A stretch of DNA of 64,000 nt from Atopsyche davidsoni (Eukaryota; Arthropoda; Insecta; Trichoptera; Hydrobiosidae), in contig JAILWY010000010.1 of the NCBI GenBank assembly GCA_022113835.1, positions 11,767,501 to 11,831,500 of the forward strand, in the 5' to 3' direction. The notes under the pieces are model-generated. The model made no database searches, was not told the origin of the DNA, and saw only the letters and a program-made list of their open reading frames with translations. Position 1 is the stretch's first letter. Each line of letters opens with the position of its first letter. Shown here piece after piece: positions 11,101 through 21,890 of this stretch. The translations under genes were made by a program, and so were the position numbers.

Positions 11101-12558
11101 GAAACAAATATAAGGCGGACGAGTGTTGTCGCGCACAAAATAATAAAATATTTATTCCAAATAAACACATTTCAAAGTATTTCAAGGTTGAAAAAGTTAT
11201 GAAAGAGAGTTCCGACAGTAGAAATTTTGATATAAACCCCGTTACCTCCCCCGACAGCCGGGAGCAATGGCCCCGACCCTCGCCGGGACGGGGCTAGACT
11301 ACCCCGGGCCGCCCCATCGGCGAGGCAGCCTCCTTCACTCGAGAGGCTGCGTCGCGCGTCTCTGCCCGAAGCACGTCATGGTAAAACTAATAATTTACCA
11401 CTATGGCAAATTATTGCAACCAAATAATTTTGTTAACACAAAAACACTAACAAAAGAAAAGATAAAATAACTATGCACATGTAAAAAACCATACAAATGT
11501 GATAATTGTTCAAATTAATTAAGAGTATTCGTATTTCGTTAAATGTAAAAGCCTTCAATTTGCAATCAATATGCTTTCCTGTTTATACAATACTATATTT
11601 ACAAAACAACAATATACAACACTTTATATTCATGGTTACTGTACTAAAAAAAAATTAACTGTTGCATTAATCTAAATTAAAAAAACAAACCATTAATCCA
11701 AAATAATATCTACATTTCATTGCAAAAATAACAAATAAAGAAAATAAATGCACGACAGACTACCAAAAATTTATTGCAAAATGGACTTTTCATCAAAATT
11801 TATGTTATAAATAGGTAATGATTTATTTAGCGAGACAGCTCTATCAGGAACTTCCTAAAAATATACGAGTATTGAGAAAAAATGGTTTAATAAGAAGTTC
11901 CCAGTTTATTTTGGCCAATAAATATACGATGTATTGTATGCGGTGCGGTGTTGAGAGCTAGACTTCAATAGAAGCTACCAGCTTCAGACTAGAAGAGAAC
12001 AATGAACCGACACTCGAGGTGGCAGGTGCACGCACCGTGCTCCGCAGCAGCCACAACTGACCAACACTTTGCATCCCGCTTATCGATAACGACCAGTTTT
12101 TTTGTAAACCTATCCATATTCGTACAAATTTTTCGATAATTCTGTACAGTTGGGTAAATTCATTTTCAAGTTTTCGTATAAAAAGTGCAATAATAATACA
12201 ATCTTTACTTATGTTTTTTAACTGTTTAAATCAGACCTTGGACCTTTTTATTCAATTGTTATAAATTTAAGTCATTTTGAGTTATAACAGATACACTATC
12301 CTGTTAGAAAATTTAAAAAAAAACACGAAAATTTGTATAAGGTGTATCTTATTTTTTTCGTACACAGGTTACTTTTTACTATAAAAAGTAAGCTTTTCTT
12401 TAAACGAGATAATCTTCAACCGATAGTTTAGCCATTTCTGATTCTGTATTTACCTTGTACTCCTGCTCCCGGAACTCTCGCGACACCTTGGGCACTGACA
12501 ACGTCCACCGGGAGAAACAGTCAGCGATACACCTCAACGTAGCTGGATCATCCGTAAG
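8091..12558 (-). CDS. 3' end of an unrecognised minus-strand gene (4 exons, one 16-nt microexon)
   Basis: Four exons join in one frame on the minus strand: 12454-12558, 9946-9961, 9377-9442 and 8091-8128 (stop TAA at 8091-8093). All have GT/AG borders, and the phases 0, 1, 1 are consistent. Exon 12454-12558 is open in one frame only and begins LTDDPATLRCIADCFSRWTL. The microexon adds RLLLE, and the last two exons add NLPHIMVPNSPGMGCYEANL and a tail ending DPMQIAVN. I do not recognise the family, and no membrane segment or catalytic motif is visible. An upstream exon may lie at 23661-23738. If the microexon is skipped, the next exons stay open in another frame and end after CKIQCRLQ, giving a different C-terminus. 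The model rests on splice signals and phase only. Confidence 0.5.
9377..9442 (-). CDS. Internal exon of the unrecognised minus-strand gene
   Basis: Acceptor TATTTTTCTACAG and donor CTG|GTGAGG flank 66 bp. In the frame set by the microexon it encodes NLPHIMVPNSPGMGCYEANL plus Ser; it is also open in the phase that results if the microexon is skipped. Confidence 0.5.
9946..9961 (-). CDS. 16-nt microexon
   Basis: AGACTGCTTCTCGAAG lies between a strong acceptor (TTTTGTTTTTACAG) and a good donor (GTATAC). Its length changes phase from 0 to 1, exactly what is needed to join exons 12454-12558 and 9377-9442. Confidence 0.45.
9962..12453. other. Intronic sequence with a GC-rich island
   Basis: Intron of the minus-strand gene model. 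It contains a GC-rich patch at 11225-11385 with several open frames but no paired splice sites. Otherwise it is AT-rich without recognisable features. Confidence 0.4.
12454..12558 (-). CDS. Internal exon of the unrecognised minus-strand gene
   Basis: GAGCTTTTTTAG precedes and GTAAAT follows 105 bp (35 codons, phase 0 to 0). The other two frames contain stops. The peptide runs from LTDDPATLRC to SREFREQEYK and has normal codon use, in contrast to the AT-rich flanks. This is the strongest single exon of the set. Confidence 0.6.
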
Positions 12559-12588
12559 CTAAAAAAGCTCAAGTCTGCTAGCCACATT

Positions 12589-12609
12589 CACACACACACA
12601 CACACACAC
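12589..12609. repeat. (CA)n microsatellite
   Basis: About ten CA dinucleotides just upstream (minus sense) of exon 12454-12558. Confidence 0.95.
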
Positions 12610-13129
12610 GGAAACCACCGATAACAAGCGAAAATGGATTTTCTATTAGATTTTTACAAACTGACAATGAGTGTCCACTTTTCACCCGTCATGTGCTGTT
12701 TAAATAATTAAGAAAAATACAGGATAAAATACTAAACTAAAAATGGATCACAAGGACTGCTATTCTTACATACAAGTATAGATGCTAGTTATGATGCAAA
12801 GTGCATTGCATTGATTCCAGGTAAATGCAGCGCGACAATAATTTAGCCAGGTGCAACGTTCGCTGCGTTTGGTCGGGCGCACCAGAAACCGGGAACTTTC
12901 CGGCCATCCCGCAGCGGGCAGCGCAGCGGGGGACATGCGCGCGTCAACACTGCATTGTAATATTTTATTTTGTCGAAAATAAAATTCCTATTGCAATTTC
13001 AGTTTTATTTTTAATATACAGTATATCTAGATTGTATGTTTTCTTTTTTCAATATATTGTTTGTAAAATTGAATATTTATGTAAACATCAGATGTATAAA
13101 TAAACACTTGCTAACGTTGAATTAAAAGT

Positions 13130-14363
13130 ATGTCCAAAATTCAACCCCAACGACCAGGTGAGCGGCCGAGTCTGAATGCGAGTGATGCAGCTGGTTCATC
13201 CTTTGAAACAATAAATCTAAAAAAAATTAAGTTGCTACATATTTGTGCTGTGCAATTTGTCATTATTTCGGAAAAGATCGTTTATTTTTAACTATCATAT
13301 AATTTTGCAGTATCAATAGCACTACATGTGTACCGTCTACTGTGATACCATTCTAGTGGGGGATCGAACTCGGTCAGGTTAACGTCAGATAAGATATGGT
13401 TTATTTTTAAACCGCATTTTGCAAACCGTTGCATTGCTTTTTATTGAAAATTTCAACAATACAAGAACGCGTTCGCATTGGTAAAATAATTTTTTTTTAA
13501 AAAATACTGTAGGCATGAACAGGGGAGGGGCGGGGAAGACGCGCAGATGGATGCGAATACCGGGGGGCACCTCCTAGCGACTGGCCGCGCTCGTGCAGCA
13601 CCGGCCTGACCGGCACGTCCCTTCAACGACGCATCCCGTGCGGCCTGCGTCCCCGGCGGAGAGGCGAGCCAGACTGAGGCCGAGGCGCGAGTCCTCTCGG
13701 CGGATCGATAGGCGAGCGCCGGCGCGGCCACTCACTCCGCCGCACTCGCTGCTCCCCGCGCTCTGGAACCTTTGGCGGCAGATTTCATCTCGCCCCTGCG
13801 CGGTGCACCCCTCGTCCGTAGCAAAACCGACGCAACTCGCAACTAATTAGTCGTTTATGTTAAATTTTATTAATTTTCCAATCAACCGCATATCGAAGAA
13901 CAGATTACAAACTCCGTTCTCCACTTTATTATTTATTTAAACGTATTGCATTGTTATGTAACTCCCCCCCCCCACGCTGTCTTATTTTTGGACCTACAAA
14001 TTTATTGCTATTAGAATTATCTTTAAGCTCCTGATCTAATTTACTTCAATATTGTGTATGTTGTCTTAGCATATGTATAGAAAATAATAAATAAAAATAT
14101 TTTTTTATTATTAATTCCCTGACTTTGTGTAATTCTGCCGTAGTAACTAAATTGAATTCTTATAAGATCATCTTTTTTCAGTGATTGGTGTATGCTTCAC
14201 AAAAGCTCCATCAGTTCAATCCTCGACTACAATTTCGAGAAATGCCTCTACCAAGATCAGCCAAAAGCCTTCGCCTAACCTCCCCTACCCCCACCCTAAC
14301 GATTCCCCCGCGCCTCACAACCCTATTACTCTCCCCTCCCCAAACTCAATGACCCCTCCATGA
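13130..14363 (+). CDS. Possible two-exon small Pro/Ser-rich protein
   Basis: A first exon (13130-13157, MSKIQPQRP, donor CCAG|GTGAGC) could join an exon starting at 14182 after the strong acceptor ATCTTTTTTCAG. The phases fit, and the second exon is open to TGA at 14361-14363. The product would be 69 residues, with a Pro/Ser/Thr/Asn-rich C-terminus (KPSPNLPYPHPNDSPAPHNP). AATAAA follows near 14411. No family is recognised, and the join rests on two splice signals, so a chance ORF is a real alternative. Confidence 0.22.
13550..13855. promoter_or_regulatory. CpG-rich island, possible minus-strand promoter
   Basis: About 300 bp of GC- and CpG-rich sequence in an AT-rich setting. On the minus strand it contains CCTCAGTCTGG, which matches the arthropod initiator TCAGT. 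Open frames in both strands are compositional. It lies upstream of the minus-strand gene model and could serve an internal promoter (inference). Confidence 0.35.
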
Positions 14364-15069
14364 CGACCGTCACCTAGCAATCTGAACACCAAAATTTCGA
14401 GAGAAAACAAGAATAAATAGTACCCAAAATGCATTTCCCCCTCTCTCTATCTCTTGCATATACAATGTGTCCAAAAAGAGTATCGGGTATATATATATAT
14501 ATATATACTAGTAATTACATTTCCAAATAATAAAACAATAAAATTAATAGGACATAAAATCCGACATTAATGGGATCTTGAGATTACCATTTTTCGATGC
14601 GCACCCAATGCACCTGTGTTATTTAAATGTTTTTTACATTCCCAAGAAACAGAAGGAGTAACATTGACCATTGAACTATTCATTATTACCATGGAAAAAA
14701 TCTGAGACGAATTGCCACACGCCACGCTGGTTTTGACCTGTATATTTTTTAAAAACCTTGATTATGATTGGATGATTTCTCCTTTATGGCATTTTTGGAG
14801 CGGAGCGGGTTTTGCAACTCATGGTTGTTTCAGATACACGTCAAATCTAAGCAAAATTGTAATTAAAATCTAAAAACAAACCAGAAGACTTCATTTTATA
14901 ATTTGACAACTTAATCGCCTTTTTATGAACAGCTGTTACATGCGATTTTTATCCTGTAATGATATAGCATATTAAATATTAGTGTATTATTTCAACGAGA
15001 AATTCTCCAAAAAGTTACTTGAATGAGTGATAGTTATTGCAGCACATAAATTATCTGTATTAAAACCAC

Positions 15070-15130
15070 AAAAAAACAACAAAAATAAAGGGACGTCATT
15101 GGCTAGTTGCAATTTGTTGCTACTTGACTA
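15070..15130 (+). repeat. Right-half fragment of the fold-back MITE family
   Basis: AATAAAGGGACGTCATTGG followed by TAGTTGCAATTTGTTGCTAC matches the right arm of the MITEs at 34397, 35433 and 40246. The left arm is missing. Confidence 0.55.
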
Positions 15131-15596
15131 AGGATGATGAAGATGAATTTGTCATAAAATTGTATTTTGCATCATCAACAAAAATATCATTCAACTAAAT
15201 AAGTGTTATCATGAATTTAGTAGCAATTTACCATTATGTACAAATACAACTATTATCAGTAATAATTAACTTGCTAGGTTTTTTTAATATGGAAAGGTAC
15301 CTTTGTAACTGAAATTTAAAAAAAACTAAACATTTTTTTTTTGCAATACAAATGTAAAGGGTCTAACAAGTAAAGTGTTTGGTATACAGATACATGATGT
15401 TTTCGGTGGAGGCGAGCGAGGTTTCATTAGCTTTCTTTGCACGAGTTACATTTGCAGGCTCGCCGAGATTTCGCAACGACCCTGCGGGATGGCGCTTTTG
15501 GCGCAGGAGAATGCACGGCAATCCGCTGCCATAAGTCTCGATCGATTTGCCATGGGCCCGGCCCGGCGAGGAGTCCTTTATTTCGGTCGCGGCGGA

Positions 15597-15636
15597 GGCC
15601 CGGCGGCCCGGCGGCCCGGCGGCTCGGCGGCTCGGC
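15597..15636. repeat. Octamer array GGCCCGGC/GGCTCGGC, five copies
   Basis: Five tandem 8-bp units. The GGCTCGGC variants are the reverse complement of GCCGAGCC, which recurs across units of the array at 15741-15812, so the two arrays can pair. Confidence 0.9.
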
Positions 15637-15740
15637 GACCCGCGGCCCGGCAACGCCGCGCGCCGGGCCAATCGCCGCGCGGCGCCGGCAACAGCGCCGG
15701 CCGGCTGCTGCCATTTCCATTTCACTCTCGGGCGACGAGC

Positions 15741-15812
15741 CGCCTGGCCGCCTGGCCGCCTAGCCACCTAGCCGCCTAGCCGCCTAGCCGCCGAGCCGCC
15801 AAGCCGCCGAGC
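15741..15812. repeat. Octamer array CGCCTGGC/CGCCTAGC/CGCCGAGC, nine copies
   Basis: Nine 8-bp units, CGCC(T/G/A)(G/A)GC with one CACCTAGC, in register for 72 bp. Confidence 0.93.
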
Positions 15813-15830
15813 GGGCGGTCGCGCGCATGC

Positions 15831-17430
15831 TATTGCTCCATGCCCTGTCGTGTTGTTGGCGTAATCTCACGACTGTGGAGCGACCGATCTACAAATTACG
15901 CGTTTTTTACGGTTTAGCGGCAATACAGTTCAGTGCTTTTTTTTTTGAGATATTCGATGTTGTGATAAGTGATAGTGTGATGTGTTTGTTTCGTGAATAC
16001 GTGAAATCCACGCCCAATTGTATATCTTGCTATAGCATTTAAACCTCATTTCTGTTGAGAAGGTAGTGACATCTGCACTTTGAGTTTTATTCTTGCGTTA
16101 CCCCAATTCCGTAAATTTAGTAGGTATGAAGTGAAGTTACAATCAAAACGTCACATGTTTACTGACAAGCTACTATCCGAAAAGAAAACCAATATTTGTA
16201 CATAACTAAGCCAACATAAACGATAAAAAATAAACGTCAGATGTCTAAACGGTCAATGTCACAAACTGGGTACAAAAAATAAATCTTATGAGAGGTCAGG
16301 GTGTCAACGGTGTCCATTATTTTTGTGACATTGTCTTCCTACTTCCTTCTGTGTTGCAACGTCCTATTTGGTACGGAATAATTATGTAAATATATTAGCA
16401 TTTTTTAATCATCGTTTACAAATACAATATAAATGATTATACCCAGGTTTTAATTAAGTTAGTATTGTAGATTCATATTTACAAATCTGCCATTGTCATT
16501 TAACTACCTTCTCACAGACCGTAAATAATAATACTTGTACCTATTTAAATAGTGTTATATTTAAGAAATAAACTATTGGTTCTGTTTTATTTGAAATATT
16601 GTGTATCTCTGATCTTGATAATGAGTAATATATTTTTTACATTTTTATATATAAAAAATCATTTACAATTAACATGGTTTTTTTTTTAAATATTTAACAT
16701 AAGATAATCCCGATGTTTTAACTAAACAAATGATATGGTAATTGTCATGAAATTCACTGGCTTTCCAAAATACCCCATGAATACATTTATTATTTTTACT
16801 AACATTTAGACAACAGAACGGATATTAACAAGAGTTTTTTTCTATATAGTTTGGTAAGATCTATTTCGAAAACAAAAATGGTGATGGAAACACCTTCCAC
16901 ATCTAGAGGTTATGAGTGTGTTTAAATACTAATTATTCTTAATTAGCTACAAAAAGAAAGTTTAATTAAATGAATGAAAATATATATAAAACTTTTTCAT
17001 TTATGATTATTACTAATAGTTTTTATATTTAAAAATTGATTACTTATAACTGCATGCGTTAATCTAATGTTCTTTGCAAACCACTTTTGGCAAGAAAATC
17101 CTTTTTTCAAAAGAAAGTTCATTTTTAGTGTAACAATAAGACACGAAGAACTATTTTAGTTTCTAAAAATGAATGCTTAGTTTATGTTATTATATACTTA
17201 TTAACAGTTGGTTAAGAGTACTAACAATTCAAAATAAAGACCAAAAATATTTCTGTAGTATAAAATAATTATTTTATATTACCAAACATACCTCTCACTG
17301 TAAAAATAAAATACACTACATAAAATGAATATACCTACACGCACCTCTTCCGAAGTACAGGAGGTTCTAAAATGTTGGAACTAATAATCCTATTCACATA
17401 TGACAACCAGTACAGACGCACAGAATCGAG
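15831..17430. other. AT-rich non-coding
   Basis: No exon, repeat or RNA gene recognised. Confidence 0.4.
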
Positions 17431-17439
17431 TGTTCTATG

Positions 17440-17720
17440 TAAAGATATAGCTTCCCGACAAAACACTGCAAGCACAAAGGCTCTCCCGCGTTGTCGGTTG
17501 CACCCCTCGGCCGCACGGAGCCCACCCTCGCTCGCAGCCCCCGGCCTGGGGCCCCCTCGCTTCATTGACGGGCGCGCCGGCGCACTCCCGGCCGAGGGTT
17601 GATGAACGCTGCAGCCAGGCCAGGGGTGGAGGGGCCGTCTGGGGCCGTCTGGGGCCGTCTAGGGGCGTCTGCGTCCCCCACCCCCGACTCCCAGCGGCAC
17701 TCCTTACACCGCGGCACAAT
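17440..17720. promoter_or_regulatory. GC-rich island with decamer repeat
   Basis: CpG-rich segment of about 280 bp containing four GGGGCCGTCT-like decamers (17631-17670). Open frames on both strands follow composition. It may be a promoter or 5' exon, but no splice partner is identified. Confidence 0.3.
17631..17670. repeat. Decamer array GGGGCCGTCT, four copies
   Basis: Three exact units and one diverged unit (AGGGGCGTCT). Confidence 0.9.
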
Positions 17721-18009
17721 CAAACATTTGTGAAGTGAAGAGATTATATAATGCAGGTTCAAGTATACACTTATAGAATAGTCCATCAATATTATAATGT
17801 GTCATTTTGTGCAGTATTCAAGTTTTTTTATATTTTAAACTTGAGAAGAATAATTTAAATATTAATCAACTATTTAATATTAAAATAATTTAATTTTAAT
17901 GCTATTTGACAGATTAAGGTTCGATGTCTATTTTTAATATGAAAAAGAAAACCATCATAAATTTATGAATAATTTGAAATTAGGGTAATGGCCTTTACCA
18001 TTTTTTTTA

Positions 18010-18474
18010 TTAACACACTAAAGACGGGGCGGGTAATAGTACAGTTCCGCGGACTACTGCCTGAAGGCGGGGCGCATATTAATACGTTTTTGAATGTGTT
18101 CACTCTAAAAGCGGCAGAAGGTCATTTTATTCTTTAGATTTACAGCTCGAAATGTTTGTTTAAGACTCGTCAACGTTACTTCTACCAATACTGTCCAGTG
18201 ATTCTGAGCAAAGTGATAATGGAGAAGTGGAGTAGTCAGAGAATGATAATCCTCCAATTATTGAACAATTTTTAGGACGAAGTGGTGTTGCTGTGATGCC
18301 AAGTAATCAGCAAAGTGTGTATGAAGTGGTTCAACTTTTTATAGGAAACGATTTATTTGACTAATTGCAAATCAAAGAGTGTATAGACTAGATTTCACAC
18401 GTGCAATTTTACGCGAATTTTGCCCGCTACGCACAACAGTTTAGTAAATTTGGTACCAGCCTAAAGTGTGTTAA
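18010..18474 (+). mobile_element. piggyBac-like element III (short deletion derivative)
   Basis: TTAA at 18010-18013 and 18471-18474 flanks imperfect inverted ends: CACACTAAAGACGGGG on the left and CACACTTTAGGCTGG as the complement of the right. A TCCGCGGA palindrome lies at 18046-18053. Inside is a relic of the transposase N-terminal region (18239-18361), which confirms the family. Its ends differ from those of elements I and II, so it is a third lineage. Confidence 0.75.
18239..18361 (+). pseudogene. piggyBac transposase N-terminal relic
   Basis: The frame reads ENDNPPIIEQFLGRSGVAVM and ends VYEVVQLFIGNDLFD before a TAA at 18362-18364. This matches the piggyBac pattern of a G-x-x-G-V segment followed by an F/Y-x-x-LF...D-L-(F/L) helix near the start of the DDE_Tnp_1_7 domain. 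Everything downstream is deleted. Confidence 0.7.
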
Positions 18475-20387
18475 TAGGATATAATGAATTAAAATATAAT
18501 TGATGGATTAAATATATTTATTTGGATAACGTGCTTCTTCGGATCTGGAAGGTAAATAGGGCTGCACCTTCAAGATCTACCATGAGCAAACTTACCACAT
18601 CTCGCACACTATAATGAATTTAACACTTACGTCAAAATCTTTGCTATTACGCCTGTCTTAAAACCATTTTTATAGTTTAGATTTGCCTTACAATGCTTGA
18701 AAGAAAGTTATTTAAAGACTTTGTTTTGTATAAAAAAAAAAATTTCAAGCGGTGTCAGACAAACCAAAACTATAAAAATTATTGTAAGATTTATGCAATA
18801 CAGTTATCTTATAATAATCGTATTGTATGTATTACAAATATCCTATAATACTTTTTAAATTATGATTAGTCTTACCCTGCTTGAAAAACAAATAATTTAC
18901 AACCAAAAATACTTGGTATTCTTATCACGAAGTCTTCTTAAGTACACAATGAGGCAATTATTTTTTATTACAAAATTTCATTATTTATGTAATTATATTA
19001 ACAAAGTTTTGAAAAGCGCTATACCATATTTAATAAATATTCAAAAATGAACGTTTCGGTTTGAATAAAGACAATAAATCAAACCAAGAGTTATTAGAAA
19101 ACAGGATAACAAAATAAACAAATATCCTAAATCAAACTTAATTAGACTAAAATGACACATTCTCTACATTCATAGTTATTTACTATTTAAAATTTAGATC
19201 GGCTTACACTTACATTATTTCTTAAGATTAACTTGTAAAATGCATGATATTATTTTCAAAACGTACTAGATATTATTTAATTAGGTTTTCTTGACAAACA
19301 ATGTACATCTTCGTGGTCAGAGTTCAATAAAAAGATTATGAAAAATAATTCCTACGCTCTTGAAAATATATTCATTGTATCTACGTCAAACTAGTTAAAC
19401 AAAATATATGAATAGCCGAATGATTAAGGGGTGACAAGAACTTTATTTTTCAAGTGCTTTCTCCTCTGATGGGTTTATGTCTTCTTCCCTGAAGAAACCC
19501 TTGAAAGACAAATCGCTCACAAACAATTTTCAATTTAAATTTCATACCCAGTTGGCTTTTTATTCGTGTATTTACATTGTGCAAATATCTCGATTCTCTA
19601 AAAGTAAAAACAAGTATCATATACTAGTAGCTAAAGAATTATTTTTTTGTTATTTTCTGTAGTTTTAAAATATAAATAAAAACCTAAAACCACTCATCAA
19701 ATATTTGTAAATATGTTAACAAATGAACCAACTCAGTTTTAAACTAGGATTAACTAACAATTTTCATTCATAGAATAATTCACACTGTGGGTTAGAGAAG
19801 GTACGAGCTAATTGTATGTTTATTTATATATATATATAAAACGTAATGTTTTTTTTTTTTTTAAATATACATATAATTTTTTAAACAGGCCAGATTGTGA
19901 AATACAAAATTGAACGACGAATTTGTAGTTTCATTATATTATAAAGCAATTCAAAAGAAAATATTTCAAAATTACTCTTGTTACTAATTAGATACATAAT
20001 AACAGGGGAAGATATGAGTAACGAAATATATAATATGGAAGTTCGCACACTGCGGGCTTTATTAAATTCCACAACGAATAAATAAGCGACGTTTGGAATG
20101 CCGAATGAATTTTCGAACAAGTAATGTTGTTTGCGACAGTCTGGTTTAATTTGTAACACTCCATATATTATATAAAAAATACAAACGTGAGCGCTTCCAG
20201 CCCTCAAAGCCTTCTTTAGACTGAAAGGCGAAAGCACTCGCAATCCGAATCATTAAAGATGAAATCGTAAGAAAAACACATGAAGCTAAAAATATATATG
20301 TATTAGAACTAAATGATAGTGCTGCTATCAAAGTAAAGTAAATGCAAATCGTAATCTTTTCCCAAATATTACAACATGATTACAACA

Positions 20388-20424
20388 GGATCTTTGGACG
20401 TATAGCAACGACGTCCAAAGATCC
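20388..20424. repeat. Perfect 14-bp hairpin
   Basis: GGATCTTTGGACGT (20388-20401) and ACGTCCAAAGATCC (20411-20424) are exact inverted copies with a 9-base loop. Confidence 0.9.
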
Positions 20425-21285
20425 GATTATGAAAATAAATAAATCCAGTGGTTAACAACGAGGAGCCCAGGAAGTCCCTCCGTGGCAAACAAATGCAGCA
20501 TGGAAGTGGACAATGCCAACAATATGTCGAATACGTCTCGCGGAATGAGAACAAGATCATTTCTTGCTATTTTTTTTTCACATTATCAGTAAACAGCTTA
20601 TAAAACGTTATTTTCTTTAATCAGCTTTGATAATATAACGTAAGAGATAATTAGTTTTTAAATAACAATTTTTTTTCGGATTTTTTATATTTGTTTTATT
20701 CTGTGTTGTATTTTTTTTTGATTATGATTTATTATAACGAATACCTTTTTATTAAAAAAAATAATATTTTTTTACAGTTGGAATGTTTAAGCATCCTCTA
20801 ATATTAGAGGCGGGTACTTGTTGGTATTTTTATTATGTTTATCATCACATTCTCTTAACAATAAACAGCATTAACGCTTAAGATCATAATCATTATTTTA
20901 CATAATGAAATCCAGACTAATTGATGCAGAAAAATATTGATTAATTTGTCAAATACCATATTTCGGAGTACCCGTGGAGTTAGCAAAAGCTTTTTAGTCT
21001 CAACCGTGTAAAGACAGCCCTAGATGTGAAAATGCTAGGTAAATCATGCGAGTACGAGCGAATGTTATTTTTGCAATTCTGTCGAGGTAGTGACCGAATT
21101 TAAATGCCAAATTCATCCGCTTTATGCTATCATTTTCTTAAGCAAGTACTATATCATAGCAAATTTGTTTTAAACAACGAAAAATACATTGAATGAAAAA
21201 TGCTTTACTTAACATACATCTCAATGGTATGCAGTAATGGTTGGTTGTTTTTCTTTCTTGACATCAATACAGAAAGAGGAAACGA

Positions 21286-21306
21286 GCACCGACTTCCGGT
21301 GCTCCT
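21286..21306. repeat. Perfect 8-bp hairpin
   Basis: GAGCACCG and CGGTGCTC around the loop ACTTC. It probably belongs to a dispersed element. Confidence 0.8.
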
Positions 21307-21857
21307 GCAGCATTCACAGCAAAAAACAAAAATAATGAGATGGAAATCCCGGCTCACTATCGGGACATCCAGACGGCAACGTGTGCGGGTCCCGCATTAG
21401 CATTATCGGCGCGAGCACTAAACAGAACCTGCAGAGCTGTCACAGAGACAAGATCGTATTATCTCCACACGTCGTGAATACTCTGAAGCTGGCTGAATCT
21501 TATTTGTGTAAAAATATTACTTCCAGGCATAGCCGATTACAAATCCAAATGACTCCCACAAAGACTAGCCAAAAATATAGGCCCACCAACTACACGACAA
21601 AGTATATTCTTTTAGCCAATGTTTATTGAATGGGACTTATAATTAAACGGAGCTCGATTACAAAGTCAATTCTTAAAAGGTTATTAGAAAAGCCATCGAG
21701 CTGATTACGTCGGGTATATCCACAATCGCCTAATCGACAACACTGCAAAAGTGCAAGGCACGAGTTATTGACATTGCCTGACAAGGAATCAAATCCTTCG
21801 ACTTGTATACACTGACATGTTAATCGTGTGGGTTAATGAGTAGTTGTGTCATGTGAT

Positions 21858-21890
<33 letters not shown>

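Larger units (their letters stand above)
15400..15830. promoter_or_regulatory. GC-rich island with two octamer arrays
   Basis: Very GC- and CpG-rich. It creates overlapping open frames on both strands, all dominated by Arg/Ala/Pro repeats. Two tandem arrays lie inside (15597-15636 and 15741-15812). No splice-consistent exon stands out. A promoter or 5' UTR island is the simplest reading. Confidence 0.35.

Noticed and set aside
15363..15779. Five overlapping open frames of 74-134 codons on both strands
   Set aside because: All are explained by a GC-rich island with octamer arrays; several frames being open at once argues against a gene.
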